64,000 bases of DNA from contig NZ_FRBP01000001.1 in NCBI RefSeq assembly GCF_900142645.1, positions 124,001 through 188,000 of the forward strand, given 5' to 3'. This DNA is from Eubacterium callanderi (GTDB lineage Bacteria > Bacillota > Clostridia > Eubacteriales > Eubacteriaceae). The position numbers and the translations under genes were made by a program. This document shows, in pieces, positions 41,562-51,256 of the stretch (the first letter of the stretch is position 1; every line of letters starts with the position of its first letter). A model generated the notes under the pieces. That model worked only from the letters and a program-made list of their open reading frames with translations, ran no database searches and had not been told where the DNA came from.

Positions 41562-42422
41562 TTATTTCACTTCATCGAAGAAAAATACCGCCAGTGTCCC
41601 CGGTCCCGAATGGGTCCCGATAATAGGGGCCAACGGCATAATTTTAAAGTTATCGGTCTTAAAATGCTTGCTGGCAATCTTTACAAAGCTTTCAACCAGG
41701 GGCATATTGTCCGCATGGGTGATATAAATGGTCTGTTCGCTAAGCTTATCGCCCTTTTCCTCAATGTATTCCACCATTTTTTTCAGTATTTTTTTCTCAC
41801 CGCGCGCCTTATCGAGCTGTCTGAGCTCACCATTTTCGTCAACATCCAGCAAAGGACTGATCTTAAGCATATTTCCGACAATAGCAGTCCCCTTGTTCAG
41901 GCGTCCGCCCCGGTACAGGTACTCCAGGTCCGTTACGGTAAACACGTGGCGGATATGGGCAGCATAATAGCCGCTCAGCTTTACCAGTTCTTCCATGCTG
42001 GCGCCATTCTGGGCCGCCTCAGCGACCTCCCGTACAATCAGACCAAGACCGCCCGTTACAGCCTTGGTGTCGAGCACCTCAATATCCGCGTCGGGGTATT
42101 TTTCCAGCACATCCCGCTTCGCCAGCATTGCCGCCTGATAGGTTCCAGACAGACCGCTCGAAAAGCTGAGATACATGAAAGGCATCGACGCCTCTGCCAG
42201 CTCGGTGAACCGCTTTACAAAATCCGCATAGGGAATCTGGGACGTCTTGTAATGAACGCCGCGCCGCATTTTGCTGTAGAGCACCCCAGGCGTGATCTCA
42301 ATCCCATCCAGATAGGTCTTTTCACCTTCAATGACGTATAGAGGCATCAGCTCAATATCATACTTTTCCAGCTCTTCCGCCGGCATATCGCAGGCAGAAT
42401 CGGTTAATATTTTTATACTCAT
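41562..42422 (-). CDS. DegV family fatty-acid-binding protein
   Basis: 286-residue DegV (FakB-like) protein that binds a fatty acid, usually for phosphorylation by FakA. It opens [15 protein letters not shown] and has [14 protein letters not shown] (about 87-100), [12 protein letters not shown] and the C-terminal [12 protein letters not shown]. No fakA is nearby, so the partner kinase would be elsewhere. A nested hairpin lies just upstream. Confidence 0.92.
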   Translation of the reverse strand: MSIKILTDSACDMPAEELEKYDIELMPLYVIEGEKTYLDGIEITPGVLYSKMRRGVHYKTSQIPYADFVKRFTELAEASMPFMYLSFSSGLSGTYQAAMLAKRDVLEKYPDADIEVLDTKAVTGGLGLIVREVAEAAQNGASMEELVKLSGYYAAHIRHVFTVTDLEYLYRGGRLNKGTAIVGNMLKISPLLDVDENGELRQLDKARGEKKILKKMVEYIEEKGDKLSEQTIYITHADNMPLVESFVKIASKHFKTDNFKIMPLAPIIGTHSGPGTLAVFFFDEVK

Positions 42423-42468
42423 CGCTTTCCTCTCTGCATTATTTTAATTTTACCACTGTAACGGTCAA

Positions 42469-42515
42469 CGCTGCCCGCATTTTTAAGATACAGCGTATCT
42501 GCTTTGCGGGCAGCG
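42469..42515. other. Nested hairpin between PHP and degV genes
   Basis: Outer 11-bp perfect stem CGCTGCCCGCA/TGCGGGCAGCG (42469-42479 and 42505-42515) enclosing an AGATAC/GTATCT stem (42486-42500). No T-run follows on either strand, so it is not a standard terminator. Confidence 0.6.
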
Positions 42516-42568
42516 GCAGGTTTCATTATTTTCTCAATTTATTATTGTAACACAAAAACAGTATTTTG

Positions 42569-43324
42569 TTAAAACAATTCTTCAGCTTCTTTTCTCGGGT
42601 CCGCAAAAAGCTTTCGCCCCTTGGCCTCCAGATAATCAGTCAGACGTCTGGTGTCCAGATTAATGATCAGCTCATCGGGAAATCCCACCTCATCCAGCGC
42701 CTTGTCGGCATATGGAAAATAACCGATATCGGTGCAGAAATGCGTATCTGTTCCTAAAATAACTGGAATATCCAGCTCTTTACAACGCTTGGCAATGGCG
42801 ACACAGTTCGTTTTGGAGCCATGTCTGATAAAAAAGGACCCGTTATTGATCTCAATGAGGGTATCCTTCCGCTTAGCTTCCTGTAAAACAGCCTCATAGT
42901 CAAGCTCATAGGTCGGGTTGCCCAAGTGGCAGATAAAATCCACCAGCGGGTTGTTGATGGCGCCCAGGACTGCAGAAGTATTATCTGCCTTTGAGCCCGG
43001 CTCGATACAGGGGGTATGGAGAGAGGCAGAAACAATCTCCAGCCTGTCCGCAAATGCTTCTGGCACGTCGATAGTCCCATCCTTATCCATAATGTTGGAT
43101 TCCATCCCCTTAAGAACCTTCACATTGTTGATAACCGGCGGAATAATCCGATAGTTCGCAAAAAACATGGCTGTGGCTGAGCCCGGCATTTCAGGTCCGT
43201 GCTCAGTCAGGCAGAACATCTCAAGACCTCTTCTGGACGCTGCTTCCACCAATTCCATCAGTGTGCAGTAAGCATGTCCGCAGGCCAATGTATGCGTATG
43301 TCCGTCAAGTACGTAATTTCTCAC
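42569..43324 (-). CDS. PHP-domain phosphatase (YcdX-like)
   Basis: 251-residue metal-dependent phosphoesterase of the PHP family. Metal-binding histidines appear in DGHTHTLACGHAY (N-terminus), TEHGPEM, HTP near residue 103, ICHLGNP near 131 and LGTDTHF near 195. The full set matches YcdX-type single-domain PHP enzymes; the substrate is unknown. Its ATG overlaps the hprK stop by four bases (ATGA), so it is translationally coupled to hprK. Confidence 0.88.
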   Translation of the reverse strand: MRNYVLDGHTHTLACGHAYCTLMELVEAASRRGLEMFCLTEHGPEMPGSATAMFFANYRIIPPVINNVKVLKGMESNIMDKDGTIDVPEAFADRLEIVSASLHTPCIEPGSKADNTSAVLGAINNPLVDFICHLGNPTYELDYEAVLQEAKRKDTLIEINNGSFFIRHGSKTNCVAIAKRCKELDIPVILGTDTHFCTDIGYFPYADKALDEVGFPDELIINLDTRRLTDYLEAKGRKLFADPRKEAEELF

Positions 43325-44316
43325 TTCTGTTCCTCCTTAAGCGCTTTCTGTTTTTCTTTTTCTTCCTGTCTTTTACGCGCTTCCGCAACCTCTTCATTAT
43401 GCTTTGCGACCTTGTCGCAGAAAATCTGGGCCGATCGGAATCCCAGTGCCTTCATACGGTTATTGATCGCAGCGGTTTCAATAATCACAGCCAGATTTCT
43501 GCCTCCGGAAACCGGAATGGTCACCAGCGGCACCTCGATTCCCAGAATATCCTGGGTTTCCTCATCCAGCCCCAGCCGGTCATAGGGAGAGGTCTCATCC
43601 CAGTTTTCAAGCTTTATGACCATATCCACCTCTACAGACTGCTTAACAGCCTTTGCGCCGTACAGGGTTCTCACATCAATAATACCAATGCCCCGGACTT
43701 CCATGTAATACCGCAGCATTTCAGGCGCTGTACCACTCAGCACACGGTCCTGATGATTGCTGACCTCCACCACGTCATCGGCAATCAGAGTGCTGCCCCG
43801 CTTGACGAGCTCAAGGGCTGTCTCACTCTTGCCAATGCCGCTGGGGCCTGTAATCAGTACGCCCACGCCGTGAACCTCCACCAGTACACCGTGCATACTA
43901 ATCATAGGCGCGGTTTTACGGTCGATATAGTCAATTAAATGGTAAAAGAAAATGGAGGTCTTTTCTTTGCTTCTCAGCAGAATACGTGCATGTTTTTTAG
44001 CCGCTGCCTCAAAAATCTCTGCCTCTGGCAGATCCCAGCAGATAATCACACACGGAAAATCATAGGAGAAAAAGTCGTCAATACGTTTTTCCCGCAGCTT
44101 GGGGTCAAGGCTCAGCAGATAGGAGGTCTCAACCTTTCCGATAATCTGGATACGCTTGGCGTCAAAATATTCATAATAACCATGAAGCTGAAGTCCCGGG
44201 CGGTTCAGACCGCTGTCGTAAAGATCAAACTCATCAACCGGACTGTAAATCTCCTCAAGATTCAGGTCCTTACAAAATTCCGCAAGATTCATACATCCTA
44301 AAGATTCTTCGTTCAT
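43321..44316 (-). CDS. hprK: HPr kinase/phosphorylase
   Basis: Bifunctional enzyme that phosphorylates and dephosphorylates Ser46 of HPr in Firmicute carbon catabolite control. 331 residues: N-terminal domain, Walker A GPSGIGKS (157-164), and the HprK signature EVRGIGIIDVRTLYG (about 205-219). A Lys/Glu-rich tail of about 20 residues is added at the C-terminus. It overlaps uvrC upstream by four bases and the PHP gene downstream by four bases. Confidence 0.96.
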   Translation of the reverse strand: MNEESLGCMNLAEFCKDLNLEEIYSPVDEFDLYDSGLNRPGLQLHGYYEYFDAKRIQIIGKVETSYLLSLDPKLREKRIDDFFSYDFPCVIICWDLPEAEIFEAAAKKHARILLRSKEKTSIFFYHLIDYIDRKTAPMISMHGVLVEVHGVGVLITGPSGIGKSETALELVKRGSTLIADDVVEVSNHQDRVLSGTAPEMLRYYMEVRGIGIIDVRTLYGAKAVKQSVEVDMVIKLENWDETSPYDRLGLDEETQDILGIEVPLVTIPVSGGRNLAVIIETAAINNRMKALGFRSAQIFCDKVAKHNEEVAEARKRQEEKEKQKALKEEQK

Positions 44317-46211
44317 TTATTCTCTCTCTTTTCTTCAGATTTTGTTTTATGCTCATCATCATTGAAATAGTCGAAAACTGCCTGAGCGGTCTTGTCGCTC
44401 ATTCCCGGCAGGGTTTTAAGCTCCTCCAATGTTGTTTTCTTCAGATTGTTCAGGCTGCCGTAATGCCGCATGAGCAACTCACGGCGCTTCTTTCCAATTC
44501 CCGGAATTTCTTCTAAACGGGATTCCAGCATTCCTTTTTTTCGCAATGTCTGATGGTAGCCCAGAGCGTAGCGGTGGACTTCCTCTGAGATATCGCTCAG
44601 AAACGTGCACAGCGGTGTGGATTTTTTCAGAGGATACTCCTCATCCTTATAGATAATCCCGCGAATCCTGTGGTGATCATCTTTTACCATGCCGCAGACC
44701 TCAATATGAACGTTCGGGTACATCTGTAAAATGCTCCGAACTGCGTCGACATGGGTCTTTCCGCCGTCAATACAGAACACATCCGGGAAGGGCAGAAAGC
44801 TGCTTTTTTCAGGGTCCTTCCCCTCATTCTGCTCCTTTATGCCCCGCTCGATACGCCGGAAAATCATTTCCTGCATGCTGGCATAGTCGTTCTGCCCATC
44901 CACTGATTTTATCTTAAACCGGCGGTAGGCTTTTTTGTCCGGCTTACCTCCCTGAAAAACAACCATCCCTCCTACATTGTCGGTGCCGCTGATGTTTGAG
45001 ATATCATAAGCCTCAATTTTCTCTGGTGTGTGATCCATTCTGAGCAGATCCTTGAAAGCGTCCAGGCGGCTTTTTTTCTTTTCTTCCTTCTGGCGTTTTT
45101 CAAGCTCATACTGCTTGAGGGTAAGCTCTGCGTTTTCCTCTACCATCCGTGTCATCTTTGACTTCTGGCCTTTCTGCGGCCGGGTAAGGACCACCTTCGC
45201 ACCGCGCAGCTCCGCCAGCCATTGGGCAATGGTGTCCTCTTCGTCCTTAAGCAGCGGCGCGCCCAGAATAATTTCCCTGGGAATAAAGGGTTTTGAGGAA
45301 TAATACTGCTTGACAAAGGTTGTCATAATATCCTCCGGCGTGGATTCCTCCACCCCCTCGAGAAAGGTATGGTCCCTGCCCAGCATTTTTCCGTCACGGA
45401 CGTTAAAAACCTGAACACAGGCCAGATCCTCGTCCTTTGCAAAGGCGATAATGTCCTGATCCTGCTGGCTGCTCACGATAATTTTCTGTTTTTCCACAAT
45501 ATGCTGGATGCCGTAAATCTGGTCTCTCAGCTTAGCGGCCAGCTCGTAATCCATTTTTTGAGCAGCCTCGCTCATTTTTTCCTCAAGAGTTAAAACCAGC
45601 TCCTTATCCTTTCCGTTGAGGATGGACAGGATATCGCTTATATAGGCCATATATTCTTCCTTTGGCACATTCCCCTGACAGGGGGCGCAGCACTGGCCGA
45701 TATAATAATTGAGACAGGGACGTCCGTTCTTTTCCCCAAAGGCCACCTTACGGTTACAGCGCCGCAGCGGGTACAGCTTTCCAATGGCCTCGATGGTTTT
45801 CTTTACCGCAAAGCTGCTGGTAAAAGGGCCGAAATACTTGCCGCCATCCTTTTTGTGTTCTCTGGTCATAATGACCTTGGGGTACTCGTCCTCCAGCGTA
45901 ACCTTGACGTAAGGATAGCTTTTATCATCCTTTAACAGGATATTGTATTTTGGCCGGTGCTCCTTGATCAGGTTACACTCCAGAATCAGAGCTTCCAGCT
46001 CACTGTCCACCACGATGGTCTCTATATCGCAGATATGAGATACCAGCGTGACCGTCTTGGGCGTCAGGTTTTTGGAGTTTTGAAAATACTGCCGGAGCCG
46101 GTTCCTCAGATTGATGGCCTTCCCGACATATATTATATCTCCCGCAGCGTTTTTCATCAGGTAAACGCCGGGGTTTTGAGGTATATCTTTTAGTTTATTG
46201 CGATCGTACAT
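44313..46211 (-). CDS. uvrC: Excinuclease ABC subunit C
   Basis: Makes both incisions in nucleotide excision repair with UvrAB. 632 residues: GIY-YIG domain (NPGVYLMKNAAGDIIYVGKAINLRNRL in shorter parts, residues 13-40), a Cys-rich region with CLNYYIGQCCAPC (about 170-182), UVR motif near 208-243, RNase H-like endonuclease with YDISNISGTD and DGGK, and C-terminal HhH repeats (IPGIGKKRRELLMRHYG). Complete. First gene of the uvrC-hprK-PHP operon. Confidence 0.97.
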   Translation of the reverse strand: MYDRNKLKDIPQNPGVYLMKNAAGDIIYVGKAINLRNRLRQYFQNSKNLTPKTVTLVSHICDIETIVVDSELEALILECNLIKEHRPKYNILLKDDKSYPYVKVTLEDEYPKVIMTREHKKDGGKYFGPFTSSFAVKKTIEAIGKLYPLRRCNRKVAFGEKNGRPCLNYYIGQCCAPCQGNVPKEEYMAYISDILSILNGKDKELVLTLEEKMSEAAQKMDYELAAKLRDQIYGIQHIVEKQKIIVSSQQDQDIIAFAKDEDLACVQVFNVRDGKMLGRDHTFLEGVEESTPEDIMTTFVKQYYSSKPFIPREIILGAPLLKDEEDTIAQWLAELRGAKVVLTRPQKGQKSKMTRMVEENAELTLKQYELEKRQKEEKKKSRLDAFKDLLRMDHTPEKIEAYDISNISGTDNVGGMVVFQGGKPDKKAYRRFKIKSVDGQNDYASMQEMIFRRIERGIKEQNEGKDPEKSSFLPFPDVFCIDGGKTHVDAVRSILQMYPNVHIEVCGMVKDDHHRIRGIIYKDEEYPLKKSTPLCTFLSDISEEVHRYALGYHQTLRKKGMLESRLEEIPGIGKKRRELLMRHYGSLNNLKKTTLEELKTLPGMSDKTAQAVFDYFNDDEHKTKSEEKRENK

Positions 46212-46283
46212 GTCTATTCCTGAAATTTTTTAAGATTTTTCTACTTTTTGCCAAGAAATACTTTTATTTTTCATTCCATTTGG

Positions 46284-46289
46284 TATAAT
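46284..46289 (+). promoter_or_regulatory. Promoter -10 of the 46337 gene
   Basis: TGGTATAAT with a weak -35 (CTTTTA, 17-bp spacer); the ribosome binding site GAAAGGA follows before the gene. Confidence 0.45.
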
Positions 46290-46336
46290 CTATCTATAAA
46301 TAATGCAGTTACTTATACACGAAAGGATGTGTTCCT

Positions 46337-46591
46337 ATGTTTGAAACAGTTATAATTGATGGTCAAAACACCATTTTGTCAAACGGCAGCTTCGAAGTTA
46401 AGATCATTCCTAAAATATACGGCGGCTACACCTTAACCAAAACAGTCAAGGATGATCCGCTTGATATCATTGAAATCCGAGATATCCGTCTGCCGCTCTC
46501 TGAAAAAGAGATTATCCGGGAAGCCAAGGCCCTTTTAAAGCAGAGCTATGATTCCGTAGACTTTAACAATTATAACATACAAACCATTTAA
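46337..46591 (+). CDS. 84-aa protein of unknown function
   Basis: Not recognised. Small, probably beta-rich, cytoplasmic: FETVIIDGQNTIL, then IIPKIYGGYTLTK and a helical end (LSEKEIIREAKALLKQS). A GAAAGGATG region 8 bases before the ATG and a dedicated promoter support expression. It is transcribed divergently from uvrC. Confidence 0.6.
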   Translation: MFETVIIDGQNTILSNGSFEVKIIPKIYGGYTLTKTVKDDPLDIIEIRDIRLPLSEKEIIREAKALLKQSYDSVDFNNYNIQTI

Positions 46592-46672
46592 ACAATACCC
46601 GACAGGGTTAAATTTTAAAATCTGAAAACGTCACAGGCCGCTGCACTCAGGTGTATCGGTCTTTTATTATCA

Positions 46673-46702
46673 TTGCGCCTGTTCTTTTTACTATGGTATA
46701 AT
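46673..46702 (+). promoter_or_regulatory. Promoter of the HAD hydrolase gene
   Basis: TTGCGC (46673-46678) and TATAAT (46697-46702), 18-bp spacer, 31 bases before the start. Confidence 0.55.
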
Positions 46703-46732
46703 TAAGCATCCCATAAGATAAGGAGTTCATTT

Positions 46733-47389
46733 ATGAAAGATTACACTGCAATTATTTTCGATCTGGACGGCACTCTGCTCGATACTTCCGAGGGTATCTA
46801 CAACGCTGTCCGTTCTACTGAAAAAATAATGCATTTTACCCCCATCGATGACACAACCCTTCCAGAATATGTAGGGCCGCCCACTCTTTTTTCCTATAAA
46901 AAGCATTACGACATCGATGACGATACCGCCCAAAAAGCTGTCGTCCACCACCGCAAATACCAGAGCGAGCAGGGCGTAAAGGAAGCGCGCCCATATGATG
47001 GCATGCCGGATTTACTCGCAATGCTGAGGGAATCCGGCCATAAACTGGGGGTTGCCACCCTCAAACGCCAGGATATTACCGAGGCAACGCTGGCCGCCGC
47101 CGGTATGCTGGACTGCTTTGACTCCATCAGGGGCATCGACATGGCCGAGTCCCTGACAAAATCCGATATCATCAACCTGGTTCTTGAGGATCTCAGTGTC
47201 GAACCGGAAAACGCTGTTCTCATTGGCGACAGCGCCTATGACGCCATCGGCGCCAGACAAAGTGGTGTGGATTTTATCGGCGTTGAGTATGGTTTTGGTT
47301 TTAAAAACCTCCAGGAAATCGAGGCCTACCACCCTGTTTTTATCGCCTATTTTGTCGATGATCTCATCCAGTTCTTTGACCATTGTTAG
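46733..47389 (+). CDS. HAD-superfamily phosphatase, phosphoglycolate-phosphatase-like
   Basis: 218-residue cytoplasmic phosphatase. Motif I is FDLDGTLLDTSEG (nucleophile Asp at about residue 10), motif II GVATLK near 103, motif III Lys in ESLTKSD near 142, and motif IV IGDSAYDAIGARQSG near 163. The helical cap between motifs I and II is the C1 type of Gph/PgmB. Substrate not determined; phosphoglycolate or a sugar phosphate is likely. Confidence 0.85.
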   Translation: MKDYTAIIFDLDGTLLDTSEGIYNAVRSTEKIMHFTPIDDTTLPEYVGPPTLFSYKKHYDIDDDTAQKAVVHHRKYQSEQGVKEARPYDGMPDLLAMLRESGHKLGVATLKRQDITEATLAAAGMLDCFDSIRGIDMAESLTKSDIINLVLEDLSVEPENAVLIGDSAYDAIGARQSGVDFIGVEYGFGFKNLQEIEAYHPVFIAYFVDDLIQFFDHC

Positions 47390-47482
47390 GACTTTAAGGT
47401 TTTTATAAAAAAAGATACTCAGCTCCTCTAAAGGGTATATAAATTACCGTCATTCAACTTTATCCTTTGGAGGTTTTTTATT

Positions 47483-48547
47483 ATGAATTATTTTATGAGT
47501 ATCTTTTTCAGGCTCATCCCCCTTTTAATGGGGGCAATCTGTTTTAGCTACGGCATCTATGTCACTACCCTCGGAACCGCCCTGGGATCTGGCTATCTGG
47601 TAGCCGGGCACGTGCTTATCTCACTGACTGCCATCTGTATCGCGCTGTATTGTACAGCCGCTACCATTATCCGTCAGCTCATCAACCGGTACAGTAGCTT
47701 TTTCAAATGGTTTCTGCCTGTTCTCGGCTATGCTGTCAGTCTCTTTACTGTTGGCATGGGCATCTATTACTGGAATCTTCATACCATCAACACCGCTTAC
47801 TTTGTCTCCGGCAACATTATCTTCGGCGTTGGCCTGATCGCGTGCTGTGTCACCACTGTGGCCACCTCATCTACCCGTTTCCTTTTTATCCCGGCCAACT
47901 CCAATAAACTACAGCCCGGCGACAAGCCGCAGGGCGCTTTCAGCGAAAACACAGCCAAAATCCTTATTGCCATTCCGGCTTTCTGCGCTCTTGTGGGACT
48001 GATCCGCAGCATCGTACTGATATCAGCAGGCCTGAGCTCGGAATATTTTGTAGCCGGCCACGTCCTTTTTGGCACTTCCCTTGTCTGTGCCAGCCTGATC
48101 GCACTAGTAGCCTCAGTAATCCGTCAGATACAAAACACTTTTACAGACAAAGAGCGCTGGAAATGGACGATTTTCGTTTTAATTTTAGGCTCCATCAACG
48201 TTGTTCTGGGTATTGGCATACTGTTGGTTCAAAAAACACCAGCGTGGATCGCTCCGGGATGGGTATTGGTTGGCCTTGGCTTTATCTGCTACAGCATCTC
48301 GAGCAAGGTCATTCTCCTCGCCTCCGTCTGGCGTCAGACCTTCTCCCTCGCCAAGCGTATTCCACTGATACCGATAATGACCACGCTTTTCTGCCTTTTT
48401 ACCGCAGCCTTCCTGTTTGAAGCAGAGCTTTTCAATTCTGCCTTTTTTGTGCCGGCTCGTGTAATGGTCGGCCTCGGCGCTGTATGCTTTACGCTTTACT
48501 CCATTGTTTCTATTTTGGAATCCGGCACTTCCGGCTCCAGCGAGTAG
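47483..48547 (+). CDS. yhiM: YhiM-like inner-membrane protein (DUF2776)
   Basis: 354 residues, ten or so membrane segments. The C-terminal region RIPLIPIM...FFVPARVMVGLGAVCFTLYSIVSILE-G closely recalls E. coli YhiM, which is reported to matter for acid resistance. Five internal repeats of the type Y-VAGHVL-G---IC--L can be seen at about 37, 106, 187, 254 and 319, so the protein seems built from five duplicated units. A GGAGG site precedes the ATG. Function in this host is inferred only from the relative. Confidence 0.8.
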   Translation: MNYFMSIFFRLIPLLMGAICFSYGIYVTTLGTALGSGYLVAGHVLISLTAICIALYCTAATIIRQLINRYSSFFKWFLPVLGYAVSLFTVGMGIYYWNLHTINTAYFVSGNIIFGVGLIACCVTTVATSSTRFLFIPANSNKLQPGDKPQGAFSENTAKILIAIPAFCALVGLIRSIVLISAGLSSEYFVAGHVLFGTSLVCASLIALVASVIRQIQNTFTDKERWKWTIFVLILGSINVVLGIGILLVQKTPAWIAPGWVLVGLGFICYSISSKVILLASVWRQTFSLAKRIPLIPIMTTLFCLFTAAFLFEAELFNSAFFVPARVMVGLGAVCFTLYSIVSILESGTSGSSE

Positions 48548-48550
48548 TGA

Positions 48551-48591
48551 TAAGAAAAACCCAGCTGAAGGTTCAGCTGGGTTTTTCTTAT
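48551..48591. terminator. Bidirectional terminator
   Basis: 18-bp perfect stem (48552-48569 and 48572-48589) with a tiny loop between the convergent yhiM and transaldolase genes; A- and T-tracts are within the arms. Confidence 0.88.
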
Positions 48592-48630
48592 TATGAGGTT
48601 TAATATTAAAATTTAAAATGGGGTCGTAGT

Positions 48631-49287
48631 TTATTGTTCTCCGAAGACAGCTTTATAGTCTGCCTGGAATTTTTCAATTCCCTGATCGGTTAGAGGATGT
48701 TTGGTCATCTGCATAATAACGCCAAACGGCACTGTCGCAATATCTGCACCGGCTCTCGCACAGTCGATCACATGGATCGGGTTGCGGACACTGGCAGAAA
48801 TAATTTCTGTTTCAATCCCCTGGACCTCAAAAATTTCCGCAATGGTTTCAATCAGCTCTACACCAGGGGTGGAGATATCATCCAGACGGCCAAGGAATGG
48901 TGAAACATAAGCGGCGCCAGCTCTCGCGGCCAGCAACGCTTGGGCTGCGGTAAAGATCAGTGTGACATTAACCTTGATACCTTCGGCAGATAAAACTTTG
49001 GTTGCCTTCAAGCCTTCTGCTGTCATTGGAATTTTGACAACCATATTTTTATGAATTTTAGCAATTTCTCGGCCCTCTGCGATCATTCCCTCAGCATCGG
49101 TAGTGGTTGCCTTCACCTCGCCGCTGATCGGTCCATCAATAATTGAAGCAATCTCTGCGATAACTTCATTAAAATCACGGCCTTCTTTTGCGATTAAGGA
49201 AGGATTGGTTGTAACACCGCAGATAACACCCATGTCATTTGCATTTTTAATATCTTCTACATTAGCAGTGTCCAGGAAAAATTTCAT
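48631..49287 (-). CDS. tal: Transaldolase (TalC/fructose-6-phosphate aldolase type)
   Basis: Transfers a dihydroxyacetone unit between sugar phosphates. 218 residues, the short TalC/Fsa form: [29 protein letters not shown], the Schiff-base lysine in [14 protein letters not shown] (about 85), and [23 protein letters not shown] in part. The start at 49287 has a TGGAGG site 7 bases upstream. Single gene with strong promoter; no transketolase nearby. Confidence 0.95.
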   Translation of the reverse strand: MKFFLDTANVEDIKNANDMGVICGVTTNPSLIAKEGRDFNEVIAEIASIIDGPISGEVKATTTDAEGMIAEGREIAKIHKNMVVKIPMTAEGLKATKVLSAEGIKVNVTLIFTAAQALLAARAGAAYVSPFLGRLDDISTPGVELIETIAEIFEVQGIETEIISASVRNPIHVIDCARAGADIATVPFGVIMQMTKHPLTDQGIEKFQADYKAVFGEQ

Positions 49288-49347
49288 TTTAAGCCTCCAT
49301 TTTTTACTTGAATTTCTGAATAATAAATACATAATTTCTAAAAAACA

Positions 49348-49377
49348 TAATTATTTTTACATTTTTAAAAATAATTA
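49348..49377. other. AT-only inverted repeat in the transaldolase leader
   Basis: 12-bp perfect arms TAATTATTTTTA/TAAAAATAATTA with a 6-base spacer, between the tal promoter and its start codon. It could be an mRNA stem or operator. The rest of the 49288-49616 gap holds the tal promoter and AT-rich sequence before malQ. Confidence 0.55.
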
Positions 49378-49412
49378 ACATTTCAAAAGAAACTATCTTT
49401 GTCTATGAATAC

Positions 49413-49441
49413 AGTATATAACGATATAAAGCCATTGTCAA
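49413..49441 (-). promoter_or_regulatory. Transaldolase promoter
   Basis: TTGACA (49436-49441) and TATACT (49413-49418) with a 17-bp spacer on the minus strand, leaving a leader of about 120 bases. Confidence 0.8.
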
Positions 49442-49616
49442 GGTATTTAAGCCTTTTTGTATGGTTTTTAAATAACTTTTACTTTTGTAATAATATTAAA
49501 CCAAAAATTCTTTCCTTCTATAAAACCGCCAAAGATGCAAACATTTACAAGCGTTGACCTGTATGATAAACTATTAAAGACTTATATACATTACTTAAAT
49601 AACGAGAGGATTTATC

Positions 49617-51140
49617 ATGAGCTTTAAACGATCAAGCGGTATCTTAATGCACATTTCATCACTTCCCGGTAAATACGGTATCGGAACTTTTGGCAAAGAA
49701 GCCTGCTCTTTTATCAATCTTTTAAATAAAATGGGCTTTACCTACTGGCAGACTCTGCCCCTTGGACCCGTAGACCAGTGCCACTCGCCTTATAAAAGCC
49801 CTTCTGCCTTTGCGGGCAACCCTTTTTTTATCGATCCTGAGCTACTGGCTGAGGAAGGCCTCCTTACTCAGGACGAGGTGAAATCCAGCGAATACAGCGA
49901 CCCTTACAGTGCTGCCTACGAATGGCTTGATGAAACCCGGCCCACTCTCTTTCGAAAGGCTTTCAGCCGCATTGACGATCAGATAAGATCGGACATTAAA
50001 ATTTTTGAGAACGAGCAGCGCCATTGGCTTCCAGACTATGCCCTCTACATGACCTTAAAAAACCAATTCCATGGGAAGGACTGGTACCTTTGGGAAGACA
50101 TAGGTCTTCGGGATCACCACACCGAGGCACTGAAGGAAGCCAGGGAAGCCTATGCCGAGGAAATCCTGTTCCACGAGTTCCTGCAGTACGAATTTACTAA
50201 ACAGTGGAATGCTGTAAAATGCTGCGCCAACGACAACGGTATCCAGATCATCGGTGACATGCCCATCTACGTCTCTCTGGAAAGCGCCGATGTATGGGCA
50301 CACCGTGATCTCTTTGATCTTGACCCGGAGGGCCAGCCAAATCATATTGCCGGGGTGCCGCCGGATTATTTCTGCTGCGATGGGCAGCTGTGGGGTAATC
50401 CCCTCTACAATTGGACAGCCATGAAGACCTCTGCCTATAAATGGTGGATCGACCGGATTGGCCGTTCTCTTGAGATTTACGACGCGGTTAGGATTGACCA
50501 CTTCAGAGGCTTTTCTGCCTATTGGGCTGTGGCCGGCACTGCTAAAACCGCACGAAACGGCAAATGGCTGGAAGGTCCGGGCATGGATTTTTTCAACGCC
50601 GTCTTCAATGCTTTTGATTTTAAGGAGCCGCGCATCATCGCCGAAGACTTGGGCGTAATGGATGAGGGGGTCACTAATCTTCTCCAGGAAACCGGCTTCC
50701 CCGGTATGCGTATACTGCAGTTTGGCTTTATTGAGGAAGGCAATAACCAGCATCTGCCTCATAATTATGTAGAAAACAGTATTGCCTACACAGGAACTCA
50801 CGATAACAACACCCTGCTCGGTTTTTTGTGGGAGCTTCCACCTTACAAACGGGATTATGCTTTAAAATATATTAACTATTCCTGTAGCGGCAACGAATGG
50901 CAGGAAGGAGGCCCCCAAAGCCCATCCTGCCACCATTTCATCCGCTGCCTGTGGCAAAGCTGCGCCAGCCTCACCATTCTGCCCATTCAGGATCTCTGCG
51001 GTTTTGGCAGCGACACAAAAATGAACTGTCCTGGCTGTGCCGATGGCAACTGGAGCTTTCGGATTACCCACGATGCTCTGGACACCATTGATATCTCCTG
51101 GATACGCTCTATGAACGAAATATACAAGCGCATCCCCTGA
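49617..51140 (+). CDS. malQ: 4-alpha-glucanotransferase (amylomaltase)
   Basis: Disproportionates maltooligosaccharides in glycogen or maltodextrin metabolism. 507 residues of GH77: SSGILMHISSLPGKYGIGTFG at the start in shorter parts, GDMPIYVSLESADVWAH, RIDHFRGFSAYW (catalytic Asp nucleophile in the family), IIAEDLGVM (acid/base Glu) and YTGTHDNNT. A GAGAGGA site precedes the ATG. No glycogen phosphorylase or mal transporter is in the window. Confidence 0.95.
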   Translation: MSFKRSSGILMHISSLPGKYGIGTFGKEACSFINLLNKMGFTYWQTLPLGPVDQCHSPYKSPSAFAGNPFFIDPELLAEEGLLTQDEVKSSEYSDPYSAAYEWLDETRPTLFRKAFSRIDDQIRSDIKIFENEQRHWLPDYALYMTLKNQFHGKDWYLWEDIGLRDHHTEALKEAREAYAEEILFHEFLQYEFTKQWNAVKCCANDNGIQIIGDMPIYVSLESADVWAHRDLFDLDPEGQPNHIAGVPPDYFCCDGQLWGNPLYNWTAMKTSAYKWWIDRIGRSLEIYDAVRIDHFRGFSAYWAVAGTAKTARNGKWLEGPGMDFFNAVFNAFDFKEPRIIAEDLGVMDEGVTNLLQETGFPGMRILQFGFIEEGNNQHLPHNYVENSIAYTGTHDNNTLLGFLWELPPYKRDYALKYINYSCSGNEWQEGGPQSPSCHHFIRCLWQSCASLTILPIQDLCGFGSDTKMNCPGCADGNWSFRITHDALDTIDISWIRSMNEIYKRIP

Positions 51141-51149
51141 TTCACTCTC

Positions 51150-51178
51150 TCGACAAATAGCAGTTTTTATGGTAAAAT
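51150..51178 (+). promoter_or_regulatory. Promoter of the oligopeptide-binding protein gene
   Basis: TCGACA (51150-51155) and TAAAAT (51173-51178) with a 17-bp spacer, just after the malQ stop. Confidence 0.55.
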
Positions 51179-51256
51179 CGTTATCATACAGGGTGTGAAT
51201 TGAGCATTTTCACCTTCCTGTAAACAGTTTTCAATATTTTATAGAGGAGAGAGAAT

